A stretch of 64,000 nucleotides of DNA from CAWKDG01 sp963848355 (GTDB taxonomy: Bacteria > Actinomycetota > Acidimicrobiia > Acidimicrobiales > UBA8190): positions 17,859-81,858 of the forward strand of contig CAWKDG010000014.1 in the NCBI GenBank assembly GCA_963848355.1. The letters are read 5' to 3'. Both the position numbers and the translations under genes were made by a program. The notes under the pieces are model-generated. The model saw only the letters and a list, made by a program, of their open reading frames with translations. It made no database searches and had not been told where the DNA came from. Positions 46,678 through 56,210 of the stretch are shown here, piece by piece (within the stretch, counting starts at the first letter, position 1; each line of letters opens with the position of its first letter).

Positions 46678-48271
46678 TATGACCGGGTCCCGTGGACAAG
46701 GAACTCCCAGGTTTCTTTGGCGTAGTCGTCCCATGTTCGCCACCGCGTTTCCACTGCTCGCGAGCCAGACGGTCGCGGAGGGGTTTGTCCTGCAGGAGCC
46801 GCCGAAGGGCATCCGCGACGGCACCGTCGTCAGCGGGATTCACAAGAAGACCGCCGCCTTGACCGGCGATCTCGAGCATGCTTCCAAAGTTGGAGGTGAC
46901 GACGGGAGTACCGCTCGCCAGCGATTCGGCCACGGGAAGTCCGAATCCCTCGTGGACGGAAACGAAGACCGTACAGTAGGCAACCCTGTAGGCGGCCCAC
47001 AGGAGGTCGTCCGGCAGTCCACGTATCGCCTGGACTGGCCTGTGCGCCGATTCAAGGACCTTCACCTGCTCTGTAAAGGCAGTGCTCTTCCAAGAGTGTC
47101 CGCCGATGAAGGTGAGGCTGAACTCGACCCCTTCGCGCCACAGGATCTCTGCTGAGTGGAGCAGGGCCAAATGATTCTTGCGTGGTTCGTGACTGCCGAC
47201 GGCCAGAACAACAGGAAGCGACCCGATGGTTATCAGGTCGCGAGCAGCTTGCATCGACGTGTCCGAGGGAACGTTGGCTTCGACCGTGAGGGGAATCGCC
47301 ATGATCTCCGGTCCAGCACGCGCTGAGCCGGCCAACATGGCCCGCCATCCGTTGTACTCGGTTGCCGCCGCCTCTGATATGGCCGCCAGTCGATCAAAAT
47401 GCGCCGCTGCCGCAAGATACAGGGCGAAACCCTCTGCCATGCCGTCGGCGCTGGTCTCCGAGCACGTGAGCGGCACGCAGTCATATCCGATAACACCTGT
47501 AGTCGACCCTGAGTACGCCGCAAGGCAGTGATACCGACGTGCTTGTGGTGACTCTGCAGGCAGTTCTGGCACCAGCACAGTGCAGTGCCAGGGGACAATC
47601 GTGTTTTCACCGGCTATCGAGTCGGCCGTCGCATCTTCGGCGGCCATCGCCGCTTTTGCCATCTTCTCCGAAACGGTGAGAGTCGCGGTCCGTTCAGGAC
47701 CCACTGGGCCTGATCTGGCGTAAGGCGGCGCAAACCGCGGTAGCGCCGCGTCCAGCCGACATGTAACACATCATGATCGCGACTCCAGCGACGGGCCGTC
47801 TCACGAGCCACCCGTTGTATCCCCGTCGTCACTTCGGTCTGACTGGTGTGATGTAGGTCGACAACGACGCGTCCTGTAACGACTTCCACGTCCGGCCAGT
47901 TCTCAGCCTCGATCTGGCCCGACCACGCGAGGGCCTGAGAGAGAGCTGGCAACGGACCGTCGAGACGGGTTGTGCGGAGCGCTTGTAACACCTCGGTAGC
48001 CTCCGGCAACGTACCGGTAAGCACGGCCAGTGCCAGCCACACCTCGGAGGGTCCCGCTGCTTTCAATGCCGACGCGAGCGAACTAAGAAGGGCCTCATGA
48101 TCTCCCGGTGCTGCGCAGCCGAGAGCGCCGAGGAGCGTTTGGATCCTCCGGCTCAAGCCGGCGCGGCATCTCGGGAGCCGCCACCTTCATGACGTCAGCC
48201 AGAGAGGTGGGTTTTAGCTCGAGGTCATCGATCGGCTGGTCTGATCGCAGCGACCGAGCCATCAGACGCAT
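46678..48271 (-). pseudogene. GT4 glycosyltransferase, frameshifted (first of a tandem pair)
   Basis: The N-terminal piece contains VVVDLHHTSQTEVTTGIQRVARETARRW, and the catalytic part has VVLAVGSHEPRKNHLALLHSAEILW, FIGGHSW, and VSVHEGFGLPVAESLASGTPVVTSNFGSMLEIAG (GT4 E-x7-E). The restored C-terminus is TWDDYAKETWEFLVHGTRS, stopping at 46678. Breaks are near 48130, 47680 and 46745. I chose the ATG at 48271; it overlaps the stop of the next GT4 gene by 10 bases. The D-x-TGIQR motif is common in LPS/O-antigen GT4 enzymes. Confidence 0.8.
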
Positions 48272-49797
48272 GGTCCCTGACTCCCTTGAGCGGCGGAGTG
48301 ACCGAGGCCTGAAGAGACGATGTTGTCCCAGAGCTCGGTCGCGTCTTCGTCCCAGCTCCGTGTCGGACGGGCACGAATATCCCGCCGTAGTTGTCGCAAG
48401 AGGTCGTCGTCAGTCAGCAGCGTGCGCATCGCCGCGACCAGCTCCTCATCATCATAAGGATCTACGAGAACGGCACCGCCATCGCTGGCTATCTCCCGGG
48501 TGCTTCCGAAGTTGGTGGTTATCACCGGCGTCCCGTGTTCCAGCGACTCGGCTACGGGCAAACCAAAACCCTCGTGCAAGGAGGCAAATACCGTGAAGCG
48601 CGCATGGTCATAGGCATCGTGCAGCTTGGCACCGGTGACCTTCGTCATGGTCGAGACGCGCCTGCCACTTCGCTGAAGCCGGCCGACCGTGCTGGGCACT
48701 GAGTCTCCCCATCCAGAACCCCCGATGAGGAGCAACTCGAAGTTCAGGCCTTCTCGCCATAGGCGTTCGGCGGCGTAGAGAAGAGCCATGTGATTTTTCC
48801 TCGGTTCGAACGTACCCACGCTCAGGACCAAAGGCAGCCGGTCGCTTTCCGACATTTCCACTTCTCCATGGCTGATCTTCGATCGAGCTGCCACTGGTAG
48901 CCGCACCTCCGACACGACGGGACCCTTGAGACCTTGGACGGAGAGAGCGCTGACGAAGCCGCGGAACTCGCAGGTAGCAGTGGCGCCGATGCAAGCTACC
49001 CTTCGGGCATGCTTGATGACGGGCAGGTAATGGGAAAAACGGTTCGTCTCGCCCACCGGCATCATGTGGGGGCTAAGCGCGGGGATGCAGTCGTAGCCGA
49101 CGGCCACGACTTCATTGCCCGAGAACTGAGCGAGAGCGGCCAGTCGGTCACATGCGGCGGGAGACGGAACCTCGGGGAGCACGACCACGCTATGCCACGG
49201 CACAACCAGTGCGGGTGGATCGAAATCCGGATCCTTCTTTTGATGGTCCTGCTCCCAATGCAGTGTGCGGCTGCGCTCCACAGACGAGAGGGTTCGCATC
49301 GCTTGGGTGGGATCGGTCCAGGCTACTGGGACGATCTCATGATCGCGTGCCCACACCGGAACGATCTGGCGCACCACCTGCTGTATGCCGGTGTGTAGAT
49401 CGTGACACGCCGTATGGTCGACGTCGACGACCACACCATGTGAGACGACAGTCATATTCATGTGCGCGACACGGGTGCTCGTTGCCGTCTCAAGGGCGTA
49501 GTCGAGGAGCCACAACGTCGCCTCGATAGAGGGTGCGAAGCGAAAGAATCGTGAGCCGATCACGACGTCGTCGGGCCACGGCAAGGAGCCCGAGACAGCC
49601 GTGCACAGGAGCCACGTACGCGCAGGAGTGGGGTCGTCCCTGACCGAGTTAACGAGGACATCGAGAAGGTTGCCGGCATCGAGAGCAGCATGCCCATCAG
49701 GTGGCGGGGCAGGTTCCTCCAAGAGCAGGGAACTCACCGCCATCAGGCGCTGAGCGAGCGCGACCTCGATTTTGTTTGGGGTAATGACATCGTTCAC
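48262..49797 (-). CDS. GT4 glycosyltransferase (second of a tandem pair)
   Basis: About 511 residues from the GTG at 49797, which overlaps the upstream stop as GTGA. VVVDVDHTACHDLHTGIQQVVRQIVPVWARDHEIVPVAW is followed by the GT-B C-terminal domain: VLSVGTFEPRKNHMALLYAAERLW, LIGGSGWGD, and FASLHEGFGLPVAESLEHGTPVITTNFGSTREIASDGGAVLVDPYD, with the two catalytic Glu. It is a retaining transferase using nucleotide sugars. Paralogous to the downstream copy, suggesting duplication followed by divergence in acceptor choice. Confidence 0.88.
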   Translation of the reverse strand: MNDVITPNKIEVALAQRLMAVSSLLLEEPAPPPDGHAALDAGNLLDVLVNSVRDDPTPARTWLLCTAVSGSLPWPDDVVIGSRFFRFAPSIEATLWLLDYALETATSTRVAHMNMTVVSHGVVVDVDHTACHDLHTGIQQVVRQIVPVWARDHEIVPVAWTDPTQAMRTLSSVERSRTLHWEQDHQKKDPDFDPPALVVPWHSVVVLPEVPSPAACDRLAALAQFSGNEVVAVGYDCIPALSPHMMPVGETNRFSHYLPVIKHARRVACIGATATCEFRGFVSALSVQGLKGPVVSEVRLPVAARSKISHGEVEMSESDRLPLVLSVGTFEPRKNHMALLYAAERLWREGLNFELLLIGGSGWGDSVPSTVGRLQRSGRRVSTMTKVTGAKLHDAYDHARFTVFASLHEGFGLPVAESLEHGTPVITTNFGSTREIASDGGAVLVDPYDDEELVAAMRTLLTDDDLLRQLRRDIRARPTRSWDEDATELWDNIVSSGLGHSAAQGSQGPCV

Positions 49798-50875
49798 CGC
49801 CGACGCCGCGCCCTCTTCATCAGTCCGCCAAGGAGGCGCAGCGGTCTCGTCACCCGCCATGAGGACGAGTGGTGGAGGTCTGCTAACTCCTGGTGAAGGC
49901 CGATTCGCTCCTCATGTTGGTTATGAAGTGTTACATGAAGTTGGTGAAGAGTGCTCTGAAGCTCCGTCATCTCCGCTCGCACTCGGTCGAGCTCGGTTTC
50001 GGTAGCTATGGCGGTGGCCCAGCGGGTCACTGCTTGCGCACGCCAGCGTGTTACCTGTTCGATGAGATTGGGAATGTCCTGCACCCGCTCGGCCAGCTCA
50101 TGAATCTGCTCAACGGCCTCCTGGTACCTCGTAGTCATCTCCCGGTACTCTCTCGTCGTATGGTCGTCGAGCACGGATGACGGGTAGCTCGGGCGCGACC
50201 GAGCAATGCGGCCCTTTCCTCCGCCACGTAGTAGCACGACAGGCCGTCGAAAAGGCAGAAGCGGTAACCCGCGTCGAGAACCAACTTCTCCCAGAATTCT
50301 CTGGTGGACTGCGTCGTGAGAGGGGCCGTAGCCTCTACAACCAGCACCCACGGTCGCCACACCGTTAGGTCGACACTTTCGAGGACGTCCTTTTCAGCGC
50401 CTTCGGTGTCAACGGACATGAAGTGGATGTCGAGGCCGGCCCAGTTCGCCTCCTCTAGGATGGAGTCGATCGTCCGGGTGGTCACCTCGACCTCATGTGT
50501 CTCGAATCCAGCACGGGCGTGGGCTTGAGCGAGACTTGGATCGAGAGTCGAAAGCCCGGTCCCGTCTACGACGTGGAAGGTGATTGTGTCACCGTCCTTG
50601 GCAGTTATGGCCGCCTCCACCATCACGTCACGGGGCCGCTCGGCACGTTGCATCTCAGCGAAGGCGGGGTCCGGCTCCACCGTGATGCCGCTCCACCCGC
50701 GATTGTAGAATCCCATGCTCACCGAGTAGATCTGCGGGTGATTGGCGCCAACGTCGATGTAGCGCCCATCGCGCACCTCGTGGAGTGCTCGCCACAGCAC
50801 GACGTCTTCGCCGTTCTGGCTGTAGGACTCAAAGGTCGACGAACCCACCGGCCGATCATAACGAACTCCCATCAC
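49794..50875 (-). pseudogene. FkbM-family methyltransferase with C-terminal coiled coil, one frameshift
   Basis: The N-terminal 230 residues are FkbM-type: FESYSQNGEDVVLWRAL, YIDVGANHPQIYSVSMGFYNRGWSGITVEPDP (SAM site), and FMSVDTEGAEKDVLESVDL. A shift near 50195 leads to a heptad-rich segment (TTRYQEAVEQIHELAERV ... HQELADLHHSSSWRVTRPLRLLGGL). The SSSWR-x-TRPLR ending is common at the end of coiled coils in polysaccharide-assembly proteins. It would O-methylate sugar residues, and the coil may hold it to partner transferases. Coupled to the GT4 gene by GTGA. Confidence 0.82.
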
Positions 50876-50938
50876 ACTCGGAGGGACGGACGCGACTATG
50901 GCCTAGTCAACCGGGGCACCCTAGGAGGGTTCCCGCGC

Positions 50939-52498
50939 CTACACGGCGAGCTCGAGTGACGAACTCGCCTCGTCAGGACGGCGCCGGCGAACCCGTCCGG
51001 TCAGGTCGACGACCAGCAGGACACTCGCTACCGAGAGGATCAACCGAGCAACCAGGGCGTCGCCGCCACCTTGGGAGGCTGCAGCCTGGAGCACAATGGG
51101 ATGTATCCGCCACATCACCTGCTGGGCACAGTGATAGTAGCGGCTGAGACTGTTCTGGAGAATGAGATGGGTGAGCGAGGGACATCCCCCTCCAGGCTGG
51201 ATTAGACGCACCACGGCCGGCCAATATGACCAGGGGGCACCGGACTGGGCCCAGCCGCCGGCAACGACGGCGGCGGCGGCGATGATCACGCCCGGAGTCC
51301 GAAGAAGCAGTCGACGCATCGGATCCGCCAAGAGGGGTCCCCCCGTGTAGAGGATCACAAGGAGAGAAGCGGGAAAGAGGGGCACTAGGAGGCGGGGGCC
51401 GTACGTGATCCAACCGAATGGCGTATACCAGTCCGTCAATCCGATGCTGAAGGCGACGAGGGTGGTCACCGCGAGAAGCGGCGGCAGCCAGGCGGAGGCG
51501 TTCCCGGGGGCTCGCCCGAGGCGCACCAGGGCCATAACGGCCACCGCCACTATGACGAGGACAGCGAGCGTCCAGTACCACAGTGCTCCGTTGGAGGGTG
51601 CCAACCACAAAGCTGCCAGAAAGCTGCCCTTGCGCTCAAGCCCCGGCGTCCGGAGTATGGCCTGGAGATAGGTGAGATTCTTGTCGGCGGCAAAGCGGAA
51701 CTCGTTGAAACCCACGTTCAAAAACTCACCAATCCCGATACCTGCGAGCAAGGGAAGGCACACCCGCAGGGGTGGCAGAAGCCGGTCCTCCTCCCGTCGT
51801 CCAGCCAGTAGTCCGAGGAGCAACAGAAAGGGAAAGAGCGTCTCCTTTCCGACCGTGGCCAAAGTCATCGCCACGACGATTAGCACCGGACGTCGCCAGA
51901 GAACGGCGGCCACCGCCAACAACGCGGAGAATGCAGCGAGCATCTCTCCAAATCCGGCCGTGCTCTGGTAGGTCAGTGAGCTTCCGATGAGCGCCATCAC
52001 CAATACGGGACCCCAGAACGCGGGCCTAAGCCGTTTGGCAACGACGACTACCAGGACCAGTGACGCAATAAACGCAGCGAGGTTGATGCTCCCGAGAGCG
52101 TGAACCACTTGGTTGTTGTTGAGACCGACCTTGATAAGCGCCATCGATGGCAGATACTGAAGCAGAGGGAAAGGACCGACCTGGCTCAGCAGCGACCCCG
52201 GGGAATGACCGCATCCCACCAACTTGCCCCGGCTCAAGCACCGGAGCGTCTGACGCGCACCCTGAACCAGAATGTCTGTATCCCCCGTGTGAAGGTTGCC
52301 AATAGGCGCAGCCTTCACGGTCACGAAGATCAGGTAACCAACGATGAGAAGCGTGGCGACTCGTGCACTGACGCTCGCTCTCTGACACAGTTGCCAAATC
52401 AGAGAAGGGAACAATCGGGCTTGGCCCGTTCGCCTGCTCGCCGATGGCACCGACTCCGGTGCCGGATCACGGGTCGCTTGCGTGACGTCAACGTTCAT
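50939..52498 (-). CDS. multi-spanning GT-C/GT87-like membrane protein
   Basis: 519 residues with about 11 membrane helices. The first outside loop has NLHTGDTDILVQGARQTLRCL, which contains the acidic residues expected for a GT-C active site, and QVGPFPLLQYLPSMALI resembles the GT87/DUF2029 loop. A C-terminal Arg-rich tail (GRVRRRRPDEASS) should be cytoplasmic. Frame is intact throughout. It probably polymerises or decorates the polysaccharide outside the membrane. Confidence 0.75.
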   Translation of the reverse strand: MNVDVTQATRDPAPESVPSASRRTGQARLFPSLIWQLCQRASVSARVATLLIVGYLIFVTVKAAPIGNLHTGDTDILVQGARQTLRCLSRGKLVGCGHSPGSLLSQVGPFPLLQYLPSMALIKVGLNNNQVVHALGSINLAAFIASLVLVVVVAKRLRPAFWGPVLVMALIGSSLTYQSTAGFGEMLAAFSALLAVAAVLWRRPVLIVVAMTLATVGKETLFPFLLLLGLLAGRREEDRLLPPLRVCLPLLAGIGIGEFLNVGFNEFRFAADKNLTYLQAILRTPGLERKGSFLAALWLAPSNGALWYWTLAVLVIVAVAVMALVRLGRAPGNASAWLPPLLAVTTLVAFSIGLTDWYTPFGWITYGPRLLVPLFPASLLVILYTGGPLLADPMRRLLLRTPGVIIAAAAVVAGGWAQSGAPWSYWPAVVRLIQPGGGCPSLTHLILQNSLSRYYHCAQQVMWRIHPIVLQAAASQGGGDALVARLILSVASVLLVVDLTGRVRRRRPDEASSSLELAV

Positions 52499-52666
52499 AA
52501 CGGAAGCCGTCCGTGCCGAACACTCTGCTCGGCGGGCCGTCGTCGTCGAACAACAGGGTCGAACGCATTCGCACCAACCTGACTATTACACGATTAGACC
52601 ACGCAGAGCAGTAACGAAGCGGACCGCCGTCACGACTTTCATCGCGCATTTCTCTCCCCACGAGCA

Positions 52667-53695
52667 CTAGTAGTACGGGACGATTCTGCTTTCTGGCCAG
52701 CTGCGATAGAGAAAGCTTGGAAGGCCCTCTCGCGGTGGCCTGGTGGCTCTCGCCCTAACGAAGAGATATTGGCCGAGATCTTCTCGTCGAAAATCGACGA
52801 GCGATTCCACATCTTCGTGGTGGGGCCAGTTACCCACCAGCCAAGCATGGCCATCCGCCGTGAAGGATACGTCTATGTCGTACCCGGCATATTCGAGCAG
52901 CCGGTGCAACTCGTGGCGATTGTACTCCCGGTTATGCCGGCCGTAGGGTCCGAAGCCAGAGTACGGATCGTAGATATTGGCGCCGTTGACGATGGCTAGA
53001 ACGTTGGCCAAGCGACACACGTTCGGCGTGGTGACAACGAGGACGCCGTTCGGCTTGAGAACGCGGTGGATCTCACCGAGAGCGGCAAGAGGATCCATCA
53101 ATAGGTGCTCGATCATCTCGCAGAAGAGCACGACGTCAAAGGAGTTCGTCTCGAACGGAAACGGGTCTCCTCAACGTTGAACATCAGGCTCTTACGACCG
53201 ACCTCGATCCGCTCAGAGGTCTCAGGTGAGTTGAAGACCACCGTCTCCATGGTCTCACCATTGTGGCCGTAGAAGTTGCTGAACGTTAATTCAAGCCCCG
53301 TGTAGTTCTCCAATAAGTAGCTGGTGAAATAAGGGTTGGCCCCTAGCTCTAGGCACCTCCCCCTGCAATCTCCGAGAAGTCCCCAGGTGTGCAGAAATCT
53401 GGAGAACGAGTCGTCGAGATAGCCGTCAAGATGCCCCACCTTTTCAGCCGTTCTCCACCAGGATGAACGTTGATTCGAGCGAAGTGAGCGACAGACCTTC
53501 AGGAAGCGGCACCTTTGGCGATTGCCAGGGTCCGGCCGAAGGAACTCTCCAGCCGCGGACGACAGCCAACCGATCGTGACCTCCCCGCAGGACATTCCGG
53601 ATCGATGATGGGCTGGTTCGGATGACCCCGCGCCACACACCGCGAACCTTCGACTTGAGGTGACGGTAGTTCCTCGAAGCTAGGTCCATGGACAA
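52667..53695 (-). pseudogene. SAM-dependent methyltransferase, two frameshifts
   Basis: Restored parts: an N-terminal basic segment (LASRNYRHLKSKVRGVW), LDDSFSRFLHTWGLLGDCRGRCLELGANPYFTSYLLE (motif I), FSNFYGH, then VVLFCEMIEHLLMDPLAALGEIHRVLKPNGVLVVTTPNV (motifs II-III) and HNREYNRHELHRLLEYAGYDI. Breaks are near 53455 and 53160. It is a class I methyltransferase of the kind found in surface-glycan loci. Confidence 0.8.
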
Positions 53696-53758
53696 TTTAT
53701 CTTGAGACGGTCGGCCGGATCGTGGACTTGGACCCGGCGGCGGGTCTCCGGCAGGTAC

Positions 53759-54959
53759 TCAAATGCCTGAACCGTCGACACCAAGGCGGGCGTCTATCTT
53801 CGACAGCCGATGTGTGACAGCCGCCACGGCGGTTTGGGCGCTGTGGTGTCCGTCGGATGGTGGCCTGGGCCGCTCGCCGATCCTGCTCCGCAAGGCGGGA
53901 TCGGCGGCGAGCAATCGCATCCACCGCGCCGCCTGGTCGACATCCGGGTCAGCCCACACGGCCCCGCGCTCATAGACCTCAGAAATGCCTTCGTTGAAGA
54001 CATGGTCGTCACTCGTGATTTCTCGTAGGCGGTAGCTGACCTGACAGCTGTTGGCAGACGTGGCGAAATCCAGATTTCCCGAATAGGCAGTGGCAATCAC
54101 TGGCTTGCCGAGAGCCATTGCTTCGGCGATGCCGAAACCAAATCCCTCAGACCGATGCAGCGATACATAGACGTCAGCGCACGCAAAGAGATCGACCAGC
54201 TCCTCGTGTTCGAGGTCTTCGGCGATCAGCACCCCGTTTACGGCGGCCACTGCGGGTTCGAGCCACTTGGCCACATCAGGGTGGCGGTCGAGGTTGAGGA
54301 CCTTGATGACCAGTCGGCTTAGAGCGGCGACGACAACGGGAAGGCGCGAGCAAAGGCTTCGATCACGGCCGCGGGATTCTTTCGTGCCACGACCGAATTG
54401 ACATCGAAACTGAAAAGGAAGACGACTTCGTCGTCCATGAGACCGAAGTCGCGGCGGCGTCTGCCCGAACCGGTCAGATCCGGAACTATGGCCGGCACCA
54501 CGTGAACGGGGCGCCGTGTCGCCCTCTGAAAACTTGCCTGAACGAACTTGGTGGCGACCCAGATCTCATCGACCCGGTCCATTTGGGTGATGAGTCTCTG
54601 CGGGAAAGGTGGGCAGCTCCCAGTACCAGAGGCCGATCGCATAGGTGTCTCGTCCCGGGGGTCGGAGCAGTTCGTCACTGACGAGCGGGGAACTCGTTTA
54701 CATTCAGCATCCAAAGATCGATGGCATGGGGCCGATCATCAGGGAGATGTCGAAGGACCACGGGGAACCCGCTCGCTCGTCGAGAGGTGCCCCGCTGTGG
54801 ACGGTTCCGAGGCTGAGGTCGAAGCCCGCCTCGACAAGCCGACCGCGAGCCGTCGCGCCGCTTGGCGAGGCCAGTGGTGGCAGCCCAGTCACCGAAGAGA
54901 TTGACACCCAGCCCGGCCGGTACGCTCTTCCGACGTTCGAGATTCGATCTTTGGTTCAC
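53759..54959 (-). pseudogene. GT4 glycosyltransferase, frameshifted
   Basis: The GTG at 54959 overlaps the upstream stop (GTGA). The start has GVNLFGDWAATTGLAK, and the next part has LVEAGFDLSLGTVHSGAPLD. VDEIWVATKFVQASFQRATRRPVHVVPAIV and VVFLFSFDVNSVVARKNPAAVIEAFARAFP follow, and the catalytic end is LFACADVYVSLHRSEGFGFGIAEAMALGKPVIATAYSGNLDF. Breaks are near 54860, 54680 and 54310. This is a GT4 of the type with N-terminal G-x-F-G-D-W. Confidence 0.8.
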
Positions 54960-55339
54960 GAATACGGGGCCTTTCGGTCACGTCGAGTGGGGCGCCTGCC
55001 TCCGGCGGGGCCAAGTGTGCGGTTGGCCAGTTGTAACTCGATCAGTTGCTGTTGGACCTCCACCAAATCGAAACGGATCGACGAAATCTCCTCCTGCCGT
55101 TCGATATACGCTTGCGTCGAGCTGTCAACCACCATCTGGTCGGCCCGGACAGCCAGATCTTCGAGGGCGACGAGAACGGCCCGATTGAAGGCCACTTGGT
55201 GATGGGTAAACACCCGGGAGGCCCGCAGAACGGCCTTCTTGAAGAGCCGCATCCGGGTACCCGGGGGCAGCGGTTCACCAAGATCGGCGTGCACGGCGGC
55301 TGGGCGCAGGTCGAGGCGCCGGGAACTGGTGCGATCCAT
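54956..55339 (-). CDS. small helical protein coupled to the GT4 gene
   Basis: About 127 residues from the ATG at 55339 (an in-frame ATG at 55378 is also possible). It has a basic helix (RMRLFKKAVLRASRVFTHHQVAFNRAVLVALEDL) and then a coiled-coil stretch (IERQEEISSIRFDLVEVQQQLIELQLA). Such segments often precede methyltransferase or GT4 domains in actinobacterial glycan proteins. It may be a separate scaffold, or the true N-terminus of the GT4 if a shift separates them. Confidence 0.55.
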   Translation of the reverse strand: MDRTSSRRLDLRPAAVHADLGEPLPPGTRMRLFKKAVLRASRVFTHHQVAFNRAVLVALEDLAVRADQMVVDSSTQAYIERQEEISSIRFDLVEVQQQLIELQLANRTLGPAGGRRPTRRDRKAPYS

Positions 55340-55378
55340 CAAATGCCCCTGGCGTTCAGAAGGGAGCCGGTGGCCCAA

Positions 55379-55837
55379 TCGAGGTCATATCACCGTGGCG
55401 TGACGGACTCACGGCCCACGGTCGTCTCACGAAAGCCACGCCCATGCCGGCGTGAAGGACATTCTTGCAGGACCTGAGGGACCTGTCGATCGCGTCATGC
55501 GAGGACAAACGAGGAAGGGTATGCCAGCCGAGATTCCGTCAATCCGACTTCCTCAATGAGGACGTGATGTCACCATTGGTCGGGCGTCATGAGACGTCGT
55601 CTCGTGTGCACCCGACATCCGTCCATCGGAGCCATTTGACCGGTCGGCGGCCACGACAGCATGGAGGTCTCTTGGTGGGCCCCACGGCTTCGCTCGGTGT
55701 CGTGGGCGTTGCACAGGGAGCGGGCCGGTATATGACAACGTTTACGGAAACCTCGTCAGCTGTGAGCCGATTGGGCACACCCGACGAGTCTGATCGCCTC
55801 GGACCCGTTGTGGCTGATTGTGAAATGTGCCGTTGGT
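55379..55837. other. non-coding stretch between the glycan operon and the tRNA gene
   Basis: About 460 bases with short open frames on both strands but none with recognisable sequence. It should contain the promoter of the minus-strand glycan operon that starts at about 55339. No repeat or hairpin stands out. Confidence 0.4.
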
Positions 55838-55914
55838 TGGTGGGGGTGGAGGGGCTCGAACCCTCACTGTGGGCGTTTTAAGCGCCCTGCCTCTGCCGAT
55901 TGGGCTACACCCCC
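55838..55914 (-). tRNA. tRNA with UAA anticodon (Leu), short variable loop
   Basis: The cloverleaf reads on the minus strand from 55914. Acceptor GGGGGTG pairs with CACCCCC (7 bp), the D-arm contains AATCGGCAGA, the anticodon stem GGGCG/CGCCC encloses the loop CTTAAAA (anticodon UAA), the variable loop is ACAGT, and the T-arm is GAGGG-TTCGAGC-CCCTC. The discriminator is A, and CCA is encoded (55840-55838). By anticodon it is tRNA-Leu(UAA). Bacterial tRNA-Leu normally has a long variable arm, so its identity needs testing. Confidence 0.88.
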
Positions 55915-56210
55915 GTCGACGATCCGCGTCCCCACCGCGGCCGATGGTCGATCGCGGTGCGGGCCACGTCGTCACGCGGTATTCTCTGACGGTCGGGTCG
56001 TCAGGCCCAGGCACGACGTCACCCGCGGTGGTCCTCGGATCGATCTGAACACTCACGCTCGGAGCGGCCCACCGGCGGAGCCTCCCGCCACTCGAAGGCT
56101 CGACCGCTGGGGGCGCCTCAGGCGAGAAGGCTGCATCAGCGCCCTTTTCTTGGCCACGCTCGGTGGCTACTGTTGTCAAAGTGGCTCATGTGACTGGCGG
56201 GAGGACCGCC
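55915..56210. other. intergenic region between the tRNA and the second NlpC/P60 gene
   Basis: About 300 bases. It must hold the divergent promoters of the tRNA and the hydrolase. A c-di-AMP riboswitch is often found before such hydrolases, but I cannot identify its conserved core here. Confidence 0.35.

Noticed and set aside
55808..56150. Open frame reading through the tRNA into the second NlpC/P60 gene
   Set aside because: It crosses a structurally complete tRNA on the other strand; the hydrolase should start downstream, near 56211.
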